From: JBDIAR01 sp039812545
GTDB taxonomy: Bacteria > Actinomycetota > Actinomycetes > Actinomycetales > Dermatophilaceae
Assembly (NCBI GenBank): GCA_039812545.1
Contig: JBDIAR010000045.1
Coordinates: 1-19,744, forward strand
Direction of reading: 5' to 3'
DNA: 19,744 bases
The notes under the pieces are model-generated. The model was given only the letters and a program-made list of their open reading frames with translations. It did no database searches and was not told the origin of the DNA. This document shows, piece after piece, positions 15,191-19,744 of this stretch; position 1 is the stretch's first letter, and each line of letters opens with the position of its first letter. The position numbers and the translations under genes are program-made.

Positions 15191-16687
15191 ATGGTCGTCT
15201 ACGCCAAGGGCGGCGATCCCGAGGCGATGGCCGCCGCCGCCAGCCGGTTCGCCGACTACGCGGCGTCCGCTGATGCGGTGGGCACCGCCGTCGACACCGC
15301 GGTCGGGACTACCGGCCGCACCTGGGCAGGTCCCGACCTGTCGCGTTTCGTGGCGGACTGGCGTCGACAGCGGCCGGGTGTCGACGCGCTGGTCGCGGCG
15401 CTGCGGACGGCGGGCGAGGCGCTGCGTCGCAATGCCGCCGCCCAGCGGGCGGCGAGCGCCGGCATACCGTCCGGTCCCTCGGGTCCGTCCGGTCCGGGCC
15501 CGGCGTTGCCGGTGGATCAGCAGCTGGTCGACGGCCTGATCGCCGACGTCAAGAAGCTCGACGGAGCGGACTTCGGCGCCAACGGCAGCCGCGACGAGTT
15601 GACCGCGCTCGCGCAGCGGCTGAGGGGGATGAACGCCGCCGAACTCGACGCGTTCCTGAAGGGCCTGTCGGACGACGACCTGCGCCGGCTCGGCACGCTC
15701 TTCGGCGACCAGAGCGGCCCGATGCTTCAGCCGTGGAACACCAACGGGCTGACGACATGGGATCGTCTGGACGTGTCGGGAGATCTGATGAGCAGGGTGT
15801 CGCCAACCCAATTGGCTCGTTTGACAACGGCATTCGGTTGGAATCATCCGGGGATGACGGACGCGGCCGGTTCGGTCGGCGCCGCCTACGGAACCCCCAA
15901 GGGTCCGCTCTTCGACGGCCCGCCGCCCCCCGACCTGTACAACCAGATCCGTCAGGGCCAAGTCGGCAGCTGCTGGATGCTCTCATCGCTGATCGCCGCC
16001 GCCCGGGACAACCCCACCTTCGTCAGCGAGGGGGTGCGCGCCAATCCCAATGGCACGGTGTCGGTTCGGCTCTTCGACAGCGGGGGTCAGCCGCATTGGA
16101 TCACCATGGACGACCAGGTTCCGATGGTCGGTGGCAGCCCGTACGGCGCCCACGGACCGTTGGACGCCAACGGCGTCGGCGTCACCTGGCCCGCGTTCTA
16201 CGAGAAAGCCATGGCGATGGCATACCAGGACGACTTCGGGCACTGGGACATGGGCTGGCGTCACGAGCAGGGGTCGTATGCCGCCATGGAGGGCGAGTTC
16301 CAGTGGTCCGGGGCGCGGTACCTCACCGGTCGGGGCGCGCAGTCACTCACCGGGCTGGACACCTGGGGCAATGTCGCCCAGGCCGTCAACGGTGACCACA
16401 AGCAGGTCCTGGTCGGCACGCCCCCCGACCTGCCGTTCAGCCAGGGCCCGCCCGGATGGCACTCCCAGCACATCTTCTACGTCAAGAGCGTGTCGGACAC
16501 CCAGATAGTCCTCGGCAACCCGTGGGGACCGAACTACCCCGATGTGGTCGTCACCGATCCGGCCCAGTTCCAGCGGTGGTTCCTCGCGCCGGTCGCGATC
16601 GACACTCCGGCACCGCCGCCCAGCGGCTTCGACCCGGGTGCCCGGCCGGGGGCCGGGGTGGGAGGCAGCTCGGGCGGCAGTTGGTAG
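15191..16687 (+). CDS. calpain-like (C2 family) cysteine protease with WXG100-like N-terminus
   Basis: This 498-aa protein has three parts. Residues 1-90 are helical and Ala-rich with a central WAG turn (45-47), resembling WXG100/ESX-type secreted helical hairpins, followed by a PSGPSGPSGPGP linker. Residues about 108-240 form a second helical region. Residues 240-470 are a calpain core: QGQVGSCWMLSS gives oxyanion Gln255 and catalytic Cys261, SQHIFYVKSV gives His427, and LGNPWGPN gives Asn443, a complete triad. The tail is Pro/Gly/Ser-rich. No classical signal peptide is present, so if exported it would need another route, for example type VII secretion, whose genes are not in the window. 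ATG 15191 follows a strong purine-rich ribosome binding site. Intracellular processing is the alternative role. Substrate is unknown. Confidence 0.87.
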   Translation: MVVYAKGGDPEAMAAAASRFADYAASADAVGTAVDTAVGTTGRTWAGPDLSRFVADWRRQRPGVDALVAALRTAGEALRRNAAAQRAASAGIPSGPSGPSGPGPALPVDQQLVDGLIADVKKLDGADFGANGSRDELTALAQRLRGMNAAELDAFLKGLSDDDLRRLGTLFGDQSGPMLQPWNTNGLTTWDRLDVSGDLMSRVSPTQLARLTTAFGWNHPGMTDAAGSVGAAYGTPKGPLFDGPPPPDLYNQIRQGQVGSCWMLSSLIAAARDNPTFVSEGVRANPNGTVSVRLFDSGGQPHWITMDDQVPMVGGSPYGAHGPLDANGVGVTWPAFYEKAMAMAYQDDFGHWDMGWRHEQGSYAAMEGEFQWSGARYLTGRGAQSLTGLDTWGNVAQAVNGDHKQVLVGTPPDLPFSQGPPGWHSQHIFYVKSVSDTQIVLGNPWGPNYPDVVVTDPAQFQRWFLAPVAIDTPAPPPSGFDPGARPGAGVGGSSGGSW

Positions 16688-16697
16688 ATCCGCGCGC

Positions 16698-18338
16698 TCA
16701 GTGCGCGAAGTGCCGTGTTCCGGTGAAGTACATCGTCACCCCGGCCGCCTGCGCGGCGGCGACGACCTCCTCGTCGCGGATCGACCCCCCCGGTGCCACG
16801 ACTGCGGCCACCCCGGCGTCCAGCAGGATCTGCAAACCGTCGGCGAAGGGGAAGAACGCGTCGGACGCCGCGACGGCCCCTCGGGCCCGGTCCGCACCGG
16901 CCCGCCCGACGGCCAACCGGCACGAGTCCACGCGATTGACCTGGCCCATCCCGACGCCCACCGAGGCACCGTCGCGGGCCAACAGGATCGCGTTGGATTT
17001 GACCGCTCGGATTGCGCGCCAAGCGAATTGGAGATCGGACAGGGTCGCCGCGTCGGCCGGCCGACCGCTGACGAGTCGCCAGTGGGCGGCGTCGTCGCCC
17101 CCGGTGACGACGCCCTGATCGTCCCGGACGACCGCGTCGAGGCGGTCGCGTTGCTGAATGAGCAGGCCGCCGCCGATCGCGCGCCACTCGGTGCCCGGCG
17201 CCGCGGTGGTGATCTGGGCGGGCAACTGCAGCAGCCGGAGGTTCTTCTTCTTCGTGAGCAGGGCCAGCGCGTCGGGGTGGAACGCGGGTGCGGCGATGAC
17301 CTCGGTGAAGATGTCCTTGACCTGTTCGGCGAATGCCACGCTCACCTCGCCGTTGACCGCGATGACCCCGCCGTATGCCGAGACCGGGTCGCAGGCGTGC
17401 GCCTTGCGGTGGGCGTCGGCCAGGTCGGTCCCCACCGCGATCCCGCAGGGGTTGGCGTGCTTGATGATCGCGCAGGTGGGCTGGTCGCCATGGTCGTAGG
17501 CCGCCCGCACGGCGGCGTCGGTGTCGACGTAGTTGTTGTAACTCATCTCCTTGCCGTGCAGTTGGACGGCCTGGGCCAGCCCGACGGAACCACCGGCATA
17601 CAGAGCGGCGCGTTGGTGGGGGTTCTCGCCGTAGCGCAGGACGGCGGAGCGCTCCCAGGTCGCCCCGGCCCACTGCGGGAAGCCGGTCCCGGCGCTGGTG
17701 TCGACATAGCCGCTGCCGAGCCACGAGGCGACCGCGACATCGTAGGTCGCGGTGTGCACGAACGCCTTGACGGCGAGTGCTTTCCGTTGTTCGAGGGTGA
17801 AGCCGCCGACCGCGAGGGCGGCGTCGACGTCGGCGTAATCGTCGGGAGCGGTGACGATCGCGACGCTGGCGTGGTTCTTGGCGGAGGCCCGTACCATGGC
17901 CGGACCGCCGATGTCGATGTGTTCGACGCACTCGGCCGGCGACGCGCCGGAGGCGACCGTCTGGGCGAACGGGTAGAGGTTGACGACGACGAGATCAAAC
18001 GGCTCGACGTCGAGTTCGGTCAGCTGGTTCAGGTGGTCCGGGTTGTAGGTATCCGCCAACAACCCGGCGTGCACCTTCGGGTGCAGGGTCTTGACTCGGC
18101 CGTCCAGGCACTCCGGGAAACCGGTCAGCTGCTCGACGCGGGTCACCGGTATCCCGGCCCCTTCGATCGTCGAGGCGGTCGTCCCGGTGGAGACGAGGGC
18201 CACGTCCGCCCGGTGCAGCGCGGCTGCGAGTTCGACGAGCCCCGTCTTGTCGAAAACCGACAACAGCGCGCGGCGGATCGGTCGACGGTGTTCGCCACTG
18301 GTCGGTGCCTGGCTCGCCTTGGTGATGCTGCTCGTCAC
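16698..18338 (-). CDS. purH: bifunctional AICAR transformylase/IMP cyclohydrolase
   Basis: This 546-aa enzyme performs the last two steps of IMP synthesis. The N-terminal cyclohydrolase (MGS-like) domain shows ALLSVFDKTGL, VSTGTTAST, CLDGRVKTLHPKVHAG and DLVVVNLYPF. The transformylase domain carries RYGENPHQRAALY, IIKHANPCG (Lys293-His294, catalytic), SAYGGVIAVN, KSNAILLA, GMGQVNRVDS and SDAFFPFADGL. GTG 18336-18338 overlaps the purN stop by 4 nt, and the reading frame is open further upstream only by chance in antisense to rbsK. It uses the 10-formyl-THF made by FolD. It is second in a purN-purH operon and converges with the calpain-like gene with only 10 nt between stops. Confidence 0.97.
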   Translation of the reverse strand: MTSSITKASQAPTSGEHRRPIRRALLSVFDKTGLVELAAALHRADVALVSTGTTASTIEGAGIPVTRVEQLTGFPECLDGRVKTLHPKVHAGLLADTYNPDHLNQLTELDVEPFDLVVVNLYPFAQTVASGASPAECVEHIDIGGPAMVRASAKNHASVAIVTAPDDYADVDAALAVGGFTLEQRKALAVKAFVHTATYDVAVASWLGSGYVDTSAGTGFPQWAGATWERSAVLRYGENPHQRAALYAGGSVGLAQAVQLHGKEMSYNNYVDTDAAVRAAYDHGDQPTCAIIKHANPCGIAVGTDLADAHRKAHACDPVSAYGGVIAVNGEVSVAFAEQVKDIFTEVIAAPAFHPDALALLTKKKNLRLLQLPAQITTAAPGTEWRAIGGGLLIQQRDRLDAVVRDDQGVVTGGDDAAHWRLVSGRPADAATLSDLQFAWRAIRAVKSNAILLARDGASVGVGMGQVNRVDSCRLAVGRAGADRARGAVAASDAFFPFADGLQILLDAGVAAVVAPGGSIRDEEVVAAAQAAGVTMYFTGTRHFAH

Positions 18339-19036
18339 GAGAGGGTGACCTTTCGATCGGTGATGGTGAATCCTCGGGTGGCCATCTGGCCCACGACGTC
18401 GACGAGCATGCGCCGCTCCTCGACCTTGATCCGTTCGTGCAGGCTCTCCGGGGTGTCGTCGGGCTGCACCCGGACGGCGCGCTGGTCCACGATCGGACCG
18501 GTGTCGATGCCCTCGTCGACCACGAACAGCGTGCAGCCGGTGACCTTGACCCCGTAGGCGAGGGCGTCCGCCGGTCCGTGGATGCCCGGGAACGCGGGGC
18601 ACAGGGCGGGATGGGTATTGACGACGCGCCCGCCGAAGCGGGCCAGGAAGGCCGGCCCGGTGAGTTTCATGAACCCGGCCAGCACCACCAAGACCGGCTC
18701 GTATGCCGCCACGGCCGTCGTCAGGGCCTCGTCCCACGCCGTCCGGTCGCGGTGGTCGGCGAGGCGTTCGACGAAGGTCGGTATGCCCACGGACCTGGCT
18801 CGGTCGAGCCCCTGGCATACCCGGCGGTCTGCGCCCACCGCGGCGATTCGGACCCCCGGCATGGTGCCGTCGGCGACCGCGTCGATGAGTGCTTGCAGGT
18901 TGGTCCCGGAGCCGGACACCAGGACGACGATGGGCCGATCCGACGGTTCGCTCGCATCGGTCACGGCCGTCACCGGCGCGGAGCCGATCGAGGTGGAGTC
19001 GTCCGGCGCGGCTTCGGGGCGGTGCGCGGACGTCAC
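18335..19036 (-). CDS. purN: phosphoribosylglycinamide formyltransferase
   Basis: This 233-aa enzyme formylates GAR in purine biosynthesis using 10-formyl-THF. It shows VLVSGSGTNLQAL (41-50), VVNTHPALCPAFPG (catalytic Asn140, His142) and DEGIDTGPIV (Asp178). The usual family length is near 200-215; here about 33 poorly conserved residues precede the first strand. GTG 19036 is favoured because TAAACT lies 6 nt upstream, fitting a leaderless transcript, and no Shine-Dalgarno is visible; GTG codons at residues 22 and 25 are alternatives. It is translationally coupled to purH through a 4-nt overlap and is divergent from ribokinase, with 52 nt between starts. Confidence 0.95.
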   Translation of the reverse strand: MTSAHRPEAAPDDSTSIGSAPVTAVTDASEPSDRPIVVLVSGSGTNLQALIDAVADGTMPGVRIAAVGADRRVCQGLDRARSVGIPTFVERLADHRDRTAWDEALTTAVAAYEPVLVVLAGFMKLTGPAFLARFGGRVVNTHPALCPAFPGIHGPADALAYGVKVTGCTLFVVDEGIDTGPIVDQRAVRVQPDDTPESLHERIKVEERRMLVDVVGQMATRGFTITDRKVTLS

Positions 19037-19042
19037 GACCGA

Positions 19043-19048
19043 AGTTTA
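19043..19048 (-). promoter_or_regulatory. candidate -10 box (TAAACT) of purN-purH
   Basis: On the minus strand TAAACT is followed by TCGGTC and then the GTG start of purN, so transcription would begin at the start codon. No -35 consensus is apparent. The same hexamer stands 8 nt before the DUF2277 start. Confidence 0.45.
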
Positions 19049-19088
19049 CCGGCCGCGCTCGTGACGAGGGTGCGGCAGACTGACTGTT

Positions 19089-19744
19089 GTGTCCGAGCTG
19101 GCAGGGCCCGACGGGGCCGACCGCAGCCCCAGCGTGGTCGTCGTGGGCTCCATCAATGTCGATGTCGTCGCGCGCGTCGAGCGGCATCCGGCGCCCGGGG
19201 AGACCGTCCTCGGCGCCGGTGGGGAGATGTTCTGCGGCGGGAAGGGCGCCAATCAGGCGGTGGCCGCGGCGTATGCCGGTGCGTGCGTCGCGCTCGTAGG
19301 AGCCGTGGGCCGGGACGCCAACGCAGCCGTTGCGGCGCTCGGCCTCGAACGGGCCGGTGTCGACCTGCGGGCGGTGGTCCACTGCGCGGGTCCGACGGGG
19401 CTGGCGCTCGTGGCCGTCGCGGCGGACGGTGAGAACACCGTCATCGTCGTCCCGGGGGCCAATGCGCACGTGCGCCCCGAGCACCTCGCGGAGCATCGCG
19501 CGCTGTTGACCGGGGCCCGGGTCGTGGTGACCCAGGGCGAGCTCCCCGTCGCGACCACGGATGCCGTCGCCACAGCCGTTGCCGAGATCGCGGCGGGTGG
19601 GGCGCCGGCCCGGTTCGTGTTGAACCTCGCCCCGGTCGTCGCGGTCGCCCCCGCCACGGTCCTGCTGGCCGACCCGTTGATCGTCAACGAGCACGAGGCG
19701 CTCGGTGCCCTGGCCATCGTCGATCCGGCGGCGGCGGCCGCCTT
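19089..19744 (+). CDS. rbsK: ribokinase, PfkB family, N-terminal part
   Basis: The frame opens at GTG 19089 and runs off the window end (218 codons plus 2 nt). It reads VVVVGSINVDVVARVERHPAPGE, the sugar-binding start of ribokinases, then FCGGKGANQAVAAA (PfkB signature 1), VGAVGRDANA, TGLALVAVAADGENTVIVVPGAN and later LNLAPVV and LIVNEHEA, all typical of RbsK. It should phosphorylate ribose to ribose-5-phosphate; a related nucleoside or sugar cannot be excluded until the C-terminal half is seen. No ribosome binding site is present; CAGACT (19076-19081) placed 7 nt before the GTG could support a leaderless message. It is divergent from purN. Ribose-5-phosphate feeds PRPP and purine synthesis, which fits the neighbourhood. 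Confidence 0.9.
   Translation, partial: MSELAGPDGADRSPSVVVVGSINVDVVARVERHPAPGETVLGAGGEMFCGGKGANQAVAAAYAGACVALVGAVGRDANAAVAALGLERAGVDLRAVVHCAGPTGLALVAVAADGENTVIVVPGANAHVRPEHLAEHRALLTGARVVVTQGELPVATTDAVATAVAEIAAGGAPARFVLNLAPVVAVAPATVLLADPLIVNEHEALGALAIVDPAAAAA

Larger units (their letters stand above)
274..19277. repeat. dispersed heptamer GTATGCC / GGCATAC, 26 copies
   Basis: Copies read GGCATAC on the plus strand at 274, 3214, 6069, 7469, 8099, 11642, 12917, 14630, 15461, 16219, 17595 and 18814. They read GTATGCC at 2252, 3070, 3850, 6879, 7376, 11288, 12561, 13267, 14377, 16276, 17373, 18701, 18781 and 19271. Flanks are not conserved. The one-base variant GTATGTC/GACATAC occurs at 724, 793, 3661 and 11996, and GTATGC or GCATAC alone adds five more sites (4972, 6649, 11037, 11295, 11794). 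Three copies are intergenic and the rest lie in genes. Confidence 0.8.

Noticed and set aside
16691..16707. Possible terminator CGCGC-N7-GCGCG at the calpain/purH convergence
   Set aside because: Only five base pairs, overlapping the purH stop; too weak to call although some bidirectional termination is expected there.
18339..19694. Upstream extension of the purH frame through purN and antisense to ribokinase
   Set aside because: The purH family start lies at GTG 18338, coupled to the purN stop. The upstream residues match no purH domain and overlap two real genes.
1..19744. tRNA, rRNA, CRISPR arrays, transposases, integrases, riboswitches
   Set aside because: I looked on both strands and saw no cloverleaf-like element, spaced repeat array, recombinase motif or recognisable aptamer; a covariance-model search would be needed for small RNAs.

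Overview
The window is high-GC DNA (roughly 70% by eye) from an actinobacterium, most likely a Micrococcales-type organism. Indicators are GTG/TTG starts, mRNAs that look leaderless behind TANNNT -10 boxes, a monomeric NADP-dependent isocitrate dehydrogenase, an S10 start typical of actinobacteria, and the purN-purH ... folD-DUF3017-(mdh) gene order common in that phylum. This placement is inference from gene content, not from a marker-gene comparison.

Layout. 1-71 (minus) is the first 23 codons of rpsJ, preceded by a 313-nt gene-free leader with a plausible promoter. 385-2621 holds a divergent block: a 314-aa protein and a DUF2277 protein on the minus strand, and a 294-aa paralogue of the first on the plus strand. 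2699-4918 is icd. 5008-5900 is a broken DUF5996 gene (in-frame TGA plus an internal deletion/frameshift). 5944-7077 is a secreted SGNH hydrolase and 7176-7949 is aqpZ, closed by a perfect 20-bp hairpin. 8132-9121 is mdh, which converges through a bidirectional terminator with folD-DUF3017 (minus).

10474-16687 is an accessory block on the plus strand sitting between folD and purH. It contains a MobA/MocA-like nucleotidyltransferase and an XdhC/CoxI protein with a 4-nt overlap, a GntR-FCD regulator, an NCS2 purine/uracil permease, a lipoprotein, and a calpain-like (C2) cysteine protease with a WXG100-like N-terminus. 16698-19036 (minus) is purN-purH with a 4-nt overlap. 19089 to the end (plus) is a partial ribokinase.

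Functionally the window mixes housekeeping genes (S10, Icd, Mdh, one-carbon/purine synthesis) with an accessory module that looks built for purine uptake and molybdenum-hydroxylase maturation, although no such hydroxylase is present here. The most unusual signal is at DNA level: the heptamer GTATGCC/GGCATAC occurs 26 times in both orientations and in all three reading-frame phases, forcing rare codons. That suggests selection or mutation acting on the DNA word itself.
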